DNA of 64,000 bases, taken from assembly GCA_035504095.1 (NCBI GenBank), contig DATJSN010000099.1:1-64000 (forward strand), written 5' to 3'. Both the position numbers and the translations under genes were made by a program. Within the stretch, counting starts at the first letter, position 1, and every line of letters starts with the position of its first letter. The stretch comes from DATJSN01 sp035504095 (GTDB lineage Bacteria; Planctomycetota; Phycisphaerae; WQYP01). Shown piece after piece: positions 9,262 to 17,865 of this stretch. The notes beneath the pieces are model-generated. The model did no database searches, was not told the DNA's origin, and worked only from the letters and a program-made list of their open reading frames with translations.

Positions 9262-10047
9262 TTAACGCCCCGCGGCTTTCACCGGTTCAGCAGCCTGTTT
9301 TGCCGAACCTTCCGCGGGCCGCAGGCTTTCGAGCAAATCTTCAGCGAGCAACGTGGCCGAGTTGATAATATTGTCCAATCGTATGCGGAAAAATCCGAAG
9401 GCAATCAAAGATGGTATGGCCACGGCCAGACCAAAAAAAGTGTGCCACAATGCCGTCGCTATACCCACAGAAAGATCGGCGGCATTGGCTTCCCCACCGT
9501 TGGTATGCAGGGCCAGAAAGGCCATGATCATGCCCAGAACGGTGCCCAGCAGCCCAAGCAACGGGCCGATATTGCCAATCACGTTGAGCATTTCAATCCG
9601 GCGGAAGAGATTGGCGCTCTGCTCGGCGGCGGAATTTTCCAGAGCTTCCTGCATGGTGTGATAACCAAGCTTAGCGCGGCGCAGACCGGCGTAAAGAGCC
9701 TTGCTGACAAAAGAATCGTTAGCCGCGGTGTAGTCATAAAGCTCTTCAAATTGCCGGGCCCGAATTAATGATTGGATGCGTTCGGTTACGTGCTCAGGAG
9801 CAATCTTTACTTTTCGTAAATGAATAAACGCGTCTATGATCAGCGCGATGCTGGTCAGTGAAGCCGCGGCCAAAACGCCAAGGATTAAAAAATCCAGCCC
9901 CATCAGCATTGGATTGGGGTGATAAACCGGCTGCCCTGTGCCTGTGTCATCGGCACGGGCGGATCCGGCAAAAAACAAAAATATAAAGGCGGAAAACAGC
10001 CAAGCTGAGCTGAGCTTGAATTTCGACCTGGCGAACCAACCAAACAT
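9262..10047 (-). CDS. MotA/TolQ/ExbB-family proton channel protein
   Basis: 261 residues. The start is set at the ATG with AGGAG five bases upstream (an in-frame start at 10074 has no such site). An N-terminal hydrophobic segment ending in SARADD looks like a signal peptide, which longer ExbB proteins often carry. It is followed by three membrane helices; the second and third include NVIGNIGPLLGLLGTVLGMI and the TALWHTFFGLAVAIPSL segment, both family signatures. It forms the channel half of the ExbB-ExbD motor, with the two ExbD genes directly downstream. Confidence 0.92.
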   Translation of the reverse strand: MFGWFARSKFKLSSAWLFSAFIFLFFAGSARADDTGTGQPVYHPNPMLMGLDFLILGVLAAASLTSIALIIDAFIHLRKVKIAPEHVTERIQSLIRARQFEELYDYTAANDSFVSKALYAGLRRAKLGYHTMQEALENSAAEQSANLFRRIEMLNVIGNIGPLLGLLGTVLGMIMAFLALHTNGGEANAADLSVGIATALWHTFFGLAVAIPSLIAFGFFRIRLDNIINSATLLAEDLLESLRPAEGSAKQAAEPVKAAGR

Positions 10048-10132
10048 AAAGTCTCCTGTGTATACCCCGAACAATAATCAGGACATTTTAACCATCGATA
10101 ACGCTTTCATCACTGTTCCCGATCACCCGGGA

Positions 10133-11188
10133 TCAATCCCCAGCCTGATCCCGGGAAATATACTCATACCGACCGCCGTTTTGATCGGCAATTTCCTCAA
10201 GCTGTTTTTCATAAATCGGGTCGTGTTGCATAAATGCGTAAGTAAAAACAGCGACTTTGTGGTCCTTGTTCATCTGGGCGATATCCGTAATTAATTGCGG
10301 ATCAAAAGAGCCATCGGTAACAAAATAGATAATCTGAGGATTTAAACGGAATGCCGTCTGAAATGGCCCAATAAAAGGCTCATATAAGCCGTCGGTGGGA
10401 TATCCTTGGGGCGCCACTTTTGACAATTCATTATTTAAAGCGTTTTTGTTCAGATTAGTGGCCGGAACAAGATAACCGGGATCAAGTGTTTGATATCCGC
10501 CTGAATTGAAAACGATGACCGCAAAACTCTGCAATGGCACCAGGTCATTAATGGAATTCATAATCTGACTTTGCAGAAAATCAAAGTTTTCATACATCTG
10601 GCCCGAATGGTCTATGATATATACGATTCGTGTCCCATTACCGCCCATCCCGAGGAGTTTCGACGGCGGTCCCTGCCCGATTCCGTCGCCCGACATACCA
10701 TACGCCGTAAGAGCGCCAGCGGGCGCTGCGACGTTTGTCGGACCCTGGGCAATCAGATTCATCGCCTGCGGCGTGGAATTATTGAGCAGACTTTTGACTG
10801 AAGAGTCGCTCGATGCCGCCTCTCGTTGAAGATTTTCCCTTAATGCATCAATAGGATTATTTTGCAGCGATGGATTCAAATCTTCGGGATGCAAAGTAAA
10901 GGGTTGATTGAATCCCTGGGGAATAATAATGATATCCGGTTTTTGATTAACGACCGTGCTGATGACCTGAATAGCGAAAACAATGATAATCAGCACCGCC
11001 AGATGGATCAGTGTAGAGGCAAGCCAGGGAAATGACCGTTCCAACCATTCGGGTATGTCATTGGAAATTCCATTTTCGCGGTGATCTGCAAACAAATGGT
11101 TTGCGGTTTGAACAATTGGAATGTTTTTTTCTGACACAGTCAGCCCATTATAAACCACTCTCCGCGGCAAATTGCCCATCCCGGGCAT
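10133..11188 (-). CDS. Membrane-anchored vWA-domain protein with altered MIDAS
   Basis: 351 residues: a basic N-terminal part, one membrane helix (about residues 55-78, LASTLIHLAVLIIIVFAI), a linker rich in Pro, Asn and Gly, and a C-terminal von Willebrand A fold. The metal-site motif normally written DxSxS appears as DHSGQM, so the second serine is replaced by Gln. The later TDGSFD motif is kept. It is a paralogue of the next gene upstream (11240-12340), which has an intact site. Position upstream of ExbB/ExbD suggests a periplasmic partner of that motor. The start is uncertain by a few codons. Confidence 0.82.
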   Translation of the reverse strand: MPGMGNLPRRVVYNGLTVSEKNIPIVQTANHLFADHRENGISNDIPEWLERSFPWLASTLIHLAVLIIIVFAIQVISTVVNQKPDIIIIPQGFNQPFTLHPEDLNPSLQNNPIDALRENLQREAASSDSSVKSLLNNSTPQAMNLIAQGPTNVAAPAGALTAYGMSGDGIGQGPPSKLLGMGGNGTRIVYIIDHSGQMYENFDFLQSQIMNSINDLVPLQSFAVIVFNSGGYQTLDPGYLVPATNLNKNALNNELSKVAPQGYPTDGLYEPFIGPFQTAFRLNPQIIYFVTDGSFDPQLITDIAQMNKDHKVAVFTYAFMQHDPIYEKQLEEIADQNGGRYEYISRDQAGD

Positions 11189-11239
11189 TATGCATTCGGA
11201 ATTCCATGCATTTTAGCAAAAATCCCTGAAGATTATTGT

Positions 11240-12340
11240 TTATTCAGGCTGTTCGAGCACACTTTGAGAAATGATATGAAATTCCCCTCTGGTTTCCGCC
11301 GCGATTAGTTTGAGTTTGGCTATTGAATCCGCGTCCGATGCGGCACCATCCGGATCGTCAAGATACGCAAAGGTATAAACAGGAATATTGCGCCCAGCGT
11401 ATAAATCGGCGACAGATTTGATCAGGCGAGAGTCAAAGTTGCCGTCGGTAAGAAAATAGATGGAATCCGGTCGCATGGTAAATGCCCTTTGGAACGGCGT
11501 TAGAAACGGCATGAGCATGTCGTCGTTATGGCCCTGTGGAGCGACATTATCCAGTTGGTCGTCTATTGCCTGGCGTGCCGCGGTTGTTGCCCGCAGCAGA
11601 TAATTGGGACCAAGAATTTGATCATGGTCGGAAAATACGATGACGGCGAATTTCTGATAAGGCCGCATATCTCTGATCGTCGACTTCACTTCGCTTTCGA
11701 CATAATTCCATCCATCGATCATCGATCCGGAAGTGTCAATGATGATCACGGCGCTATCAGCACGGCTATGCACTCCAAGAAATGAAATTCCCGGCCCGGC
11801 GGCTATGGAACCACCGGATACTCCCAACGGTCCGAGTCCGCCGCCATTGATCTGGGAGAAATCTCCGCTCGGAGCGCCCATGCCGATAACGGCATTATGA
11901 TTCATGCCATTCGAATCATTGAGTATCCGATCCAGAACAGTCTGATTGGATTGATCCGACCACGCCTGAGAAGGCAGAGGATATTTGTCAGACATTGCAT
12001 CCAATATGGACTTGCCATTGTCGTGTTCGAACGATGCAGTCGAACCCGTAAAAAATGGCTCTGATTCGATCGACAGCGAAGGGGCTGGCGCTGACCCCCG
12101 AAATATGCTGTACACCATCAGACCGGTTAAAAGCACGATAAGATGAGCCAGTAATGAAACGCTCCAACCGAAATATTTAATTCCCACAATTGCCGGTAAG
12201 CCAGAAAGCATTTTGGAAAAGGAATGCCTGAACCTTCCCTTGTTAAAAGTGAAAACCTTGGCACGCGGCCGACGAAAATGAAATGTATATAACTCTCCCG
12301 GTATCAGGCGCCGAAAGAACTTTATTTCCCGGCCATACAT
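11240..12340 (-). CDS. Membrane-anchored vWA-domain protein with intact MIDAS
   Basis: 366 residues: a basic N-terminal segment, a membrane helix near residues 55-80 (VSLLAHLIVLLTGLMVYSIF), a low-complexity linker with several glycine-rich stretches, then a vWA domain with the intact metal-binding motif DTSGSM and a downstream LTDGNFD. vWA domains bind proteins through a divalent metal. It begins 24 bases after the stop of the glycosyltransferase-like gene and precedes its paralogue by 51 bases, so an operon is likely. No strong ribosome site marks the first ATG; a later start near 12211 would still keep the membrane helix. Confidence 0.82.
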   Translation of the reverse strand: MYGREIKFFRRLIPGELYTFHFRRPRAKVFTFNKGRFRHSFSKMLSGLPAIVGIKYFGWSVSLLAHLIVLLTGLMVYSIFRGSAPAPSLSIESEPFFTGSTASFEHDNGKSILDAMSDKYPLPSQAWSDQSNQTVLDRILNDSNGMNHNAVIGMGAPSGDFSQINGGGLGPLGVSGGSIAAGPGISFLGVHSRADSAVIIIDTSGSMIDGWNYVESEVKSTIRDMRPYQKFAVIVFSDHDQILGPNYLLRATTAARQAIDDQLDNVAPQGHNDDMLMPFLTPFQRAFTMRPDSIYFLTDGNFDSRLIKSVADLYAGRNIPVYTFAYLDDPDGAASDADSIAKLKLIAAETRGEFHIISQSVLEQPE

Positions 12341-12364
12341 GAAGCACCGATCGTTTCAGGCGGC

Positions 12365-15151
12365 TCATCGGCCATCCCGCCGGCACCAGTCGCGCCACAT
12401 CTTGCGGTAGGCCGATTCAACATTTACGGCAAAACGTTTAGCGTCCATCAATGGTGAACACGCCATCCGCTTGCGCAAGGTTGACCGTATATTTCTTAAT
12501 CGGGCTAAATCGCCGGCAAGGTTGACTATTATCTGGACGTATTCCTCCTGGGTGCGGGCGGCAAGTTCCTTTAAATCCAGGTTATTTAACTGGCTCCAGC
12601 CGGCCCGGCCCACTGCGGCGTCGCCGACCAGCGTTACTGTCGGCACCCCCATCCAGAAGCCATCCAGGCTGGTGGTATGACCGTTATAGGGCAGTGTATC
12701 GAGTCCGATATCAATGCGATGATATAGCTTCAAATATTCCTCACGAGGTCTAAAATCGGTGAATTCAATTCGAGAAGCAGCAATCCCATAGCGATCCAGT
12801 TTTGCACTTACCTGTTCCACGGCCCGGCTGCGCGGCGGCAGCAACATCAGTCGTGAACCTGGGACGGCATTAAGTGCTCCGGCCCAAAGCTCCAAAACCG
12901 AATCATTGACCTTGCAAAAATTATTCAGGCAACCAAAGGTAATAAAACCATTTTTTATCGCCGGCAACTCATGGACCTGAGGCTGATCAGTCTGAGGATC
13001 GTAGCACCAGAAAGAATCCGGCAGACAAACTGATTTTTCGGAATAATACGGACGATTCTGATCCGGTGGATCAAGGTATGGATCGGTTAAACGGTAATCG
13101 ATCGTCTCCAAACCGGTTGTTCCAGGATAACCCATGAACGTTACTTGTACTGGCGCCGGTTTACGGGCAAAAACGAGCAGGCGATTATCCGCCATGTGCA
13201 GGGCAAGATCGACCAGAATGTCAATGTCGTCGCTACGGATCACTTCCGCCGTCTCCTGATCGCTCAGACCTGTAATGTTCCGCCAATGATCGGAATGCGA
13301 ATGAAATTTCTGGGTAAACGCATCAGAAATTTTGAGATTGGAATAACAAGTGATCTCGAATAATTCTCGGTTATGGTGAATCAGCAATGGAAGGAAATTC
13401 CTGCCCACAACGTGATCACGGAAATCGGGTGAGACATAACCAATCTTTAACTTTCGCTCCACGTCGCGATTGTTGGTATGAGGTTGAATGAGGTGTTTCA
13501 ATGGATCGGCAAAACGTTTATTCCAGCGGCTGTGCTCTTCGTAAATAGTCGGGGCACTGTAACCGGGATGAAAATACAAAGCATAGAGGTAATTGTCCCA
13601 GCCTATGGAAAAGTTCGGTTTAATATCGATTGCACGGCGAAAAGCTTCCACGGCGGCGTCCACTCGACCCTGTTCTTTAAGCAAGCTGCCGAGGGTGCAG
13701 TGTACTTCAGCAGAATCGGGCTTGAATTTCAGCGCGGCATTGCAGGAAGCAAGCGCTTCATCAAGTCTGCCCTGGGCTTTTAATGCCAAAGCCAGATTTT
13801 TATGAGCCTCGGCAAAATCGGGCCTTATTCTCAGCGCTGTGGAGCAGGCAACAATCGCGGCGTCAATTTTGCCGCGCACAAGCATAATCAGTCCGAGATT
13901 GTTATGAGCTTCGGCATAATCCGGCTTGATTTGCAATGCAGATAAAAACGAAGCGCTAGCGTCATCAAGCCTGCCAAGTGAATAAAGCACATTGCCCATA
14001 TTCAGGTGATAGGCGGCCACCATCGGATCGATGACAATCGCCCGGCCTATTAATTCCACGGCGCGCTGGTTTTCACCGCGCAAAGCTGCATTAACACCTG
14101 AAAGATTCAACGCGTCCGCCTGATTGGGGTCCGCGTCGAGCACACGGCGAAAAATAATTTCCGCTTCATTGAGCCTGCCGGCCTTTTGATGACCGATTCC
14201 CTGATTCAATTCCTGTTTGATCGACGCATCGGACGCCGGCGAAAGCCGGGGTTCGACATAGCCGGACTTGCCATCCGCCGGTGAAGCGGCCGTGTTTATT
14301 TGCGGCGACATGGCCGACGACCTGGAAAAAATATTCTCCGTGCCTTCAAGATGGCCGAAAATTTCTTCAGAAAGCTCCACAAGTTCAGTATCGGAAAAAA
14401 TCTGGCGAAAACGGGCGTCGCCGGCCATGGTTTTCCATCTGTGCAACACCTGCATCTGATCCGCCTGCCCATGATATTTGTCACTGTCGAAGGAACTGCC
14501 GCCGCCGTAACGCCGGATCACGCTTTTGAAACCAGCGTCTGTGAAAGTCAGGCCAAGTGTTTTGGCAAGTGAGAATCGATAATCACGATCGGTGTGCCAG
14601 CGGTTGTAATTGATGACGGTTTTATTGTGTTTGATTATTTGTGTTTTACCAAGGTATTCCCTGGCATAGGTTTTCCATAAATTCGCCATGTTGGTGCATG
14701 TATACTGCGCCTGCAACTGCTGCGACATCCAGGTGAGGCGGAAGCGGCTGGCAAAAAAATTAAACGCATCACGTAAAACAATGATGTCGATTCGTCGCTC
14801 GCTTGGACCAACAAACAGATCATGGTCGCGTTCAAAATCTTCACTAAAAACGGCTTCCAGAGGCCGGTCCTCATAGTTGTAAACCAGCCAATCACGCTGA
14901 ACCCAAAGTTTGAGCATGTTCTTGGGTGTCTGAATGGCAGTCGGTATATCCAGCACATTGCTGTCGGTACAACTTAAAAACGGGTTTGTCCCGGGAACTA
15001 CATCATTAAGAAATGCGAATTCTACGATTGAACCGCCTTTGAATTGATCGGCCTGACCATGCTGAACCGCCTGAGCAACGATCCAATTAATGACGCCATG
15101 CTGACCGCTGCGGCGAAGCGCCGCTATTCTAAGCTCTGTTTTATTCTTCAT
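12365..15151 (-). CDS. Sulfotransferase-like / TPR / O-GlcNAc transferase-like fusion protein
   Basis: 928 residues with three parts. Residues 1 to about 280 resemble a sulfotransferase: a phosphosulfate-loop-like RRSGQHGVINW near the start and a second motif VLRDAFNFFASRF near 125-137. Residues about 310-510 are at least five TPR repeats (for example the repeated YAEAHNNLGLIML and FAEAHKNLALALK units). Residues about 560-928 match the SPINDLY/OGT catalytic region (GT41 family), with GYVSPDFRDH, VTFMGYPGTTG, FGCLNNFCKVNDSV and DTLPYNGHTTSLD. GT41 enzymes move sugars from UDP-sugars to Ser/Thr or N-glycan sites of proteins. No signal peptide, so a cytoplasmic role is likely. Its stop is 24 bases before the vWA gene, suggesting cotranscription. 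Confidence 0.85.
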   Translation of the reverse strand: MKNKTELRIAALRRSGQHGVINWIVAQAVQHGQADQFKGGSIVEFAFLNDVVPGTNPFLSCTDSNVLDIPTAIQTPKNMLKLWVQRDWLVYNYEDRPLEAVFSEDFERDHDLFVGPSERRIDIIVLRDAFNFFASRFRLTWMSQQLQAQYTCTNMANLWKTYAREYLGKTQIIKHNKTVINYNRWHTDRDYRFSLAKTLGLTFTDAGFKSVIRRYGGGSSFDSDKYHGQADQMQVLHRWKTMAGDARFRQIFSDTELVELSEEIFGHLEGTENIFSRSSAMSPQINTAASPADGKSGYVEPRLSPASDASIKQELNQGIGHQKAGRLNEAEIIFRRVLDADPNQADALNLSGVNAALRGENQRAVELIGRAIVIDPMVAAYHLNMGNVLYSLGRLDDASASFLSALQIKPDYAEAHNNLGLIMLVRGKIDAAIVACSTALRIRPDFAEAHKNLALALKAQGRLDEALASCNAALKFKPDSAEVHCTLGSLLKEQGRVDAAVEAFRRAIDIKPNFSIGWDNYLYALYFHPGYSAPTIYEEHSRWNKRFADPLKHLIQPHTNNRDVERKLKIGYVSPDFRDHVVGRNFLPLLIHHNRELFEITCYSNLKISDAFTQKFHSHSDHWRNITGLSDQETAEVIRSDDIDILVDLALHMADNRLLVFARKPAPVQVTFMGYPGTTGLETIDYRLTDPYLDPPDQNRPYYSEKSVCLPDSFWCYDPQTDQPQVHELPAIKNGFITFGCLNNFCKVNDSVLELWAGALNAVPGSRLMLLPPRSRAVEQVSAKLDRYGIAASRIEFTDFRPREEYLKLYHRIDIGLDTLPYNGHTTSLDGFWMGVPTVTLVGDAAVGRAGWSQLNNLDLKELAARTQEEYVQIIVNLAGDLARLRNIRSTLRKRMACSPLMDAKRFAVNVESAYRKMWRDWCRRDGR

Positions 15152-15298
15152 CTTTTGCTACATCAGATAAATGAGCCGCAAAACCGCATTATACCGATTA
15201 TATTTTTCGTCCAACGTTTGCTTGACTTTAGCCTCATAAATTAATAAAAGGAAAGATTGTTGAGAGAGCAACAGGATTTGAAAAGGAGGGCATTTTTA

Positions 15299-15316
15299 TT
15301 CCGGATATAACCGGAA
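15299..15316. repeat. Inverted repeat before the DUF2934 gene
   Basis: TTCCGG, six bases, CCGGAA. It lies 20 bases before the start codon, just upstream of the AAGGAG ribosome site. It could be an operator or a small mRNA hairpin; no partner regulator is evident. Confidence 0.45.
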
Positions 15317-15336
15317 TGCGAAAGAAGGAGTCTTAT

Positions 15337-15588
15337 ATGGCTGTCAACAAAAAAATCGGTACGGAGCCGGCCTTCAAAGCACCTACGCCAGTCCCGCCAA
15401 CCCCCATTGTCCGATCTGAATCTAAAGGAAGCGGAACCACCCCACCAACCGGTCGTGCAACCCCAAACCCGACCCATCAGCAGATTGCCGAAAGGGCATA
15501 TCAGATTTATCTCAAACGCGGATTTGGTCCGGGTAATGCGCACACGGACTGGCTGGAAGCAGAACGCCAGTTGAAAGCCGGTTTATAA
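15337..15588 (+). CDS. DUF2934-family small protein
   Basis: 83 residues. An in-frame ATG at 15316 exists, but the ATG at 15337 has AAGGAG six bases upstream. The first half is proline- and threonine-rich and probably disordered. The second half holds the DUF2934 signature: IAERAYQIYLKRGFGPG followed by DWLEAERQL. The function of the family is not known. It stands alone between two minus-strand genes. Confidence 0.85.
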   Translation: MAVNKKIGTEPAFKAPTPVPPTPIVRSESKGSGTTPPTGRATPNPTHQQIAERAYQIYLKRGFGPGNAHTDWLEAERQLKAGL

Positions 15589-15615
15589 GCTTAACACAGC
15601 GATTTATTTACAATC

Positions 15616-15657
15616 TGGAATTGCATTCCAAGCGATTGGCCTTTAGCGTGTTTTTTT
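15616..15657 (+). terminator. Possible terminator after the DUF2934 gene
   Basis: Perfect hairpin TGGAAT-TGC-ATTCCA at 15616-15630 with a seven-T run at 15651-15657. The 20-base distance between stem and T-run is longer than ideal, so this is a weak call. Confidence 0.3.
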
Positions 15658-15692
15658 AAACGTGCCGGCGTGAGGTTATCATGCGCCCGATT

Positions 15693-16619
15693 TTATTTAT
15701 CGTGATAGGCATGAACCACGTTCTGAACCAGCCGGTGGCGGACAATATCTGATTTATCCAGTTCAACAAACGCTATGCCGTGAATTCCGGTGAGCTTGTG
15801 CCGGGCATCAACCAGTCCACTGACCTGTCCGGGTTCCAGGTCAACCTGGGTTGGATCGCCGTTGACAATCATCTTGCTGCCTTCTCCAAGCCGCGTGAGA
15901 AACATGAGCATCTGAGCCGGCGTCGTGTTCTGCGCCTCATCCAGCAGAACAATGGAATGATTAAGCGTACGGCCGCGCATATAGGCCAACGGGGCAAGTT
16001 CAATGATGTCGTTGGCCATGAAACGACGAATTTGATCGAATGGCATCATGTCATGAAGCGCATCGAGCAGCGGCCGAAGATACGGATTCACCTTGGCTTG
16101 AATATCCCCAGGCAAAAACCCCAATTTTTCTCCCGCTTCCACGGCAGGCCGTACAAGTACAAGACGGCGGACTTCTCCGCGGCGCAGCATGCTTACCGCC
16201 AGCGCGACGGCCAAAAATGTTTTCCCGGTTCCCGCCGGGCCGGCACAAAAAACCATGTCGTGCGTTTGAATCGCCTCGACATATCTTTTTTGACCTTCAG
16301 TTCGCGGCTGCGCCCGATGACCCGAGGAATTCATATCAGGCAAATCATCCTGATGACGCTGAGCCTGACCGGCGCCCATGCGGATGGCCGCGGCAATATG
16401 TTCAGAATCCAAAGTGTCGCGTTGCCGCAGCATCTGACGCATGGCGGCGATGACGGTGGTGCACCGCTCGACGGCTTCCGGATCGCCGCTGACTTTTAAA
16501 ACGTCGCCGCGGGCCATCAGGTGTACGCCAAGTGCCTCGCGGAGAGTTTTTAAATGTCGATCGGCGATGCCGAATAAAGCCACTTTTTCTTCGGGCTCAA
16601 TATGAATGTTGACGGCCAC
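15693..16619 (-). CDS. ybeZ: PhoH-like ATPase
   Basis: 308 residues, the normal length for the PhoH/YbeZ family. An N-terminal KH-like RNA-binding segment (about 1-65) precedes the P-loop ATPase with GPAGTGKT at 127-134 and a Walker B region VLLDEAQN. Relatives act with the endoribonuclease YbeY in RNA processing; YbeY is not next to it here. The start codon is GTG with AAGGAG five bases upstream. Confidence 0.92.
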   Translation of the reverse strand: MAVNIHIEPEEKVALFGIADRHLKTLREALGVHLMARGDVLKVSGDPEAVERCTTVIAAMRQMLRQRDTLDSEHIAAAIRMGAGQAQRHQDDLPDMNSSGHRAQPRTEGQKRYVEAIQTHDMVFCAGPAGTGKTFLAVALAVSMLRRGEVRRLVLVRPAVEAGEKLGFLPGDIQAKVNPYLRPLLDALHDMMPFDQIRRFMANDIIELAPLAYMRGRTLNHSIVLLDEAQNTTPAQMLMFLTRLGEGSKMIVNGDPTQVDLEPGQVSGLVDARHKLTGIHGIAFVELDKSDIVRHRLVQNVVHAYHDK

Positions 16620-16742
16620 TGAAACTCCTTGACATTACTTTAACACAATAGCCACCCCCGGCAATAAAAACAGGTAGAATTCAAACCAGAGCCCGGCATG
16701 TAACGGATGTACCCGGGCAGCAACGAATTTGGAGTCCGGCAA

Positions 16743-17795
16743 ATGACTTTATTACCCAGAAAAAAGGTTCATACAGGACGTGCAAAACAGGAAAAACTCC
16801 TTGATGCCTGTCATAAGCTTCTTAAAGAAGTGCCAATTGATCAGGATTCGGATCTGGCGGTGGAAATCCTCTACGCCGCCATGCGACTCGCGGCTGATCA
16901 TCCTGGCAGAGCCGATCTAAAATTTGCCATCAAAGCCCTCAAGGAATTGCGCTATGGATTTAAAGTATTTCGCCCCTACCTTAAACGCAAAAAGATCAGC
17001 GTCTTTGGCTCGGCCCGCACTTCGCCGAATCACCCTGATTACCTTGCCGCCATGGATTTTGGGCGAAAAATAGCCCAGGCCGGCTATATGGTTATCACCG
17101 GCGCCGGCGGCGGCATCATGCATGCAGCGCATGATGGCGCCGGCAAAGAGAGTTCCTTTGGGGTCGCTATCAAACTGCCATTCGAACAGGATGTAAATCC
17201 CATTATTTCCGGCGATGAAAAGCTGGCGTATTTCCGCTATTTTTTTTCTCGCAAAATCATGTTTGTCAAGGAAACGCATGCGGTTGCACTATTTCCAGGC
17301 GGCTTTGGCACGCATGATGAAGCATTTGAAGTTCTGACATTGATTCAAACCGGCCGCACCGATCCCATGCCGGTGGTGATGATTGAACATCCGGGAAGCG
17401 ATTATTGGCAAAAATGGGATCAATTTATCCGTGAAAAATTGCTCGCCGGCGGGTTGATTTCGCCATCCGATCTGTCGCTTTGGACGATCACCTCAGATAC
17501 GACGGCCGCGGTCAATTATATCACGCATTTTTACAACAATTATCAATCTCAGCGATTTGTGCGCGATAAACTGGTTATCAGAATCCGCCGTGCGCCCAAT
17601 GAAGCGCAACTGGAAAGCATTAATGCCGAATTTGCCGATTTATGCGATCCTGGTCGGATTACGGTTTCAACGGCAACTGATGCTGAACCAGGTGATCCGC
17701 CTGACACCGATCTGGCCAGGCTGGTTTTGCCTTTTAATCGCCAATCGTCTTCACGGCTGCGTATGCTGATCGATCGATTGAATAATCTTGATTAG
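16743..17795 (+). CDS. LOG-family (TIGR00730-like) Rossmann-fold protein
   Basis: 350 residues. The ATG at 16743 has GGAG eight bases upstream; an ATG 12 codons earlier lacks a site. The core (about 85-260) shows SVFGSART, VITGAGGGIM and the catalytic signature PGGFGTHDE (185-193), as in LOG-type cytokinin nucleotide phosphoribohydrolases and other nucleoside 5'-monophosphate hydrolases. It has extra N- and C-terminal regions of about 85 and 90 residues compared with the short LOG proteins, as in the larger PpnN-like members. The true substrate cannot be told from sequence. Confidence 0.85.
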   Translation: MTLLPRKKVHTGRAKQEKLLDACHKLLKEVPIDQDSDLAVEILYAAMRLAADHPGRADLKFAIKALKELRYGFKVFRPYLKRKKISVFGSARTSPNHPDYLAAMDFGRKIAQAGYMVITGAGGGIMHAAHDGAGKESSFGVAIKLPFEQDVNPIISGDEKLAYFRYFFSRKIMFVKETHAVALFPGGFGTHDEAFEVLTLIQTGRTDPMPVVMIEHPGSDYWQKWDQFIREKLLAGGLISPSDLSLWTITSDTTAAVNYITHFYNNYQSQRFVRDKLVIRIRRAPNEAQLESINAEFADLCDPGRITVSTATDAEPGDPPDTDLARLVLPFNRQSSSRLRMLIDRLNNLD

Positions 17796-17865
17796 CTATT
17801 AATTTGGAAACGTATTTGCTCGTGGCTGGAAAATATTTATCCGATCCATTGGCGATCAATTGAAT

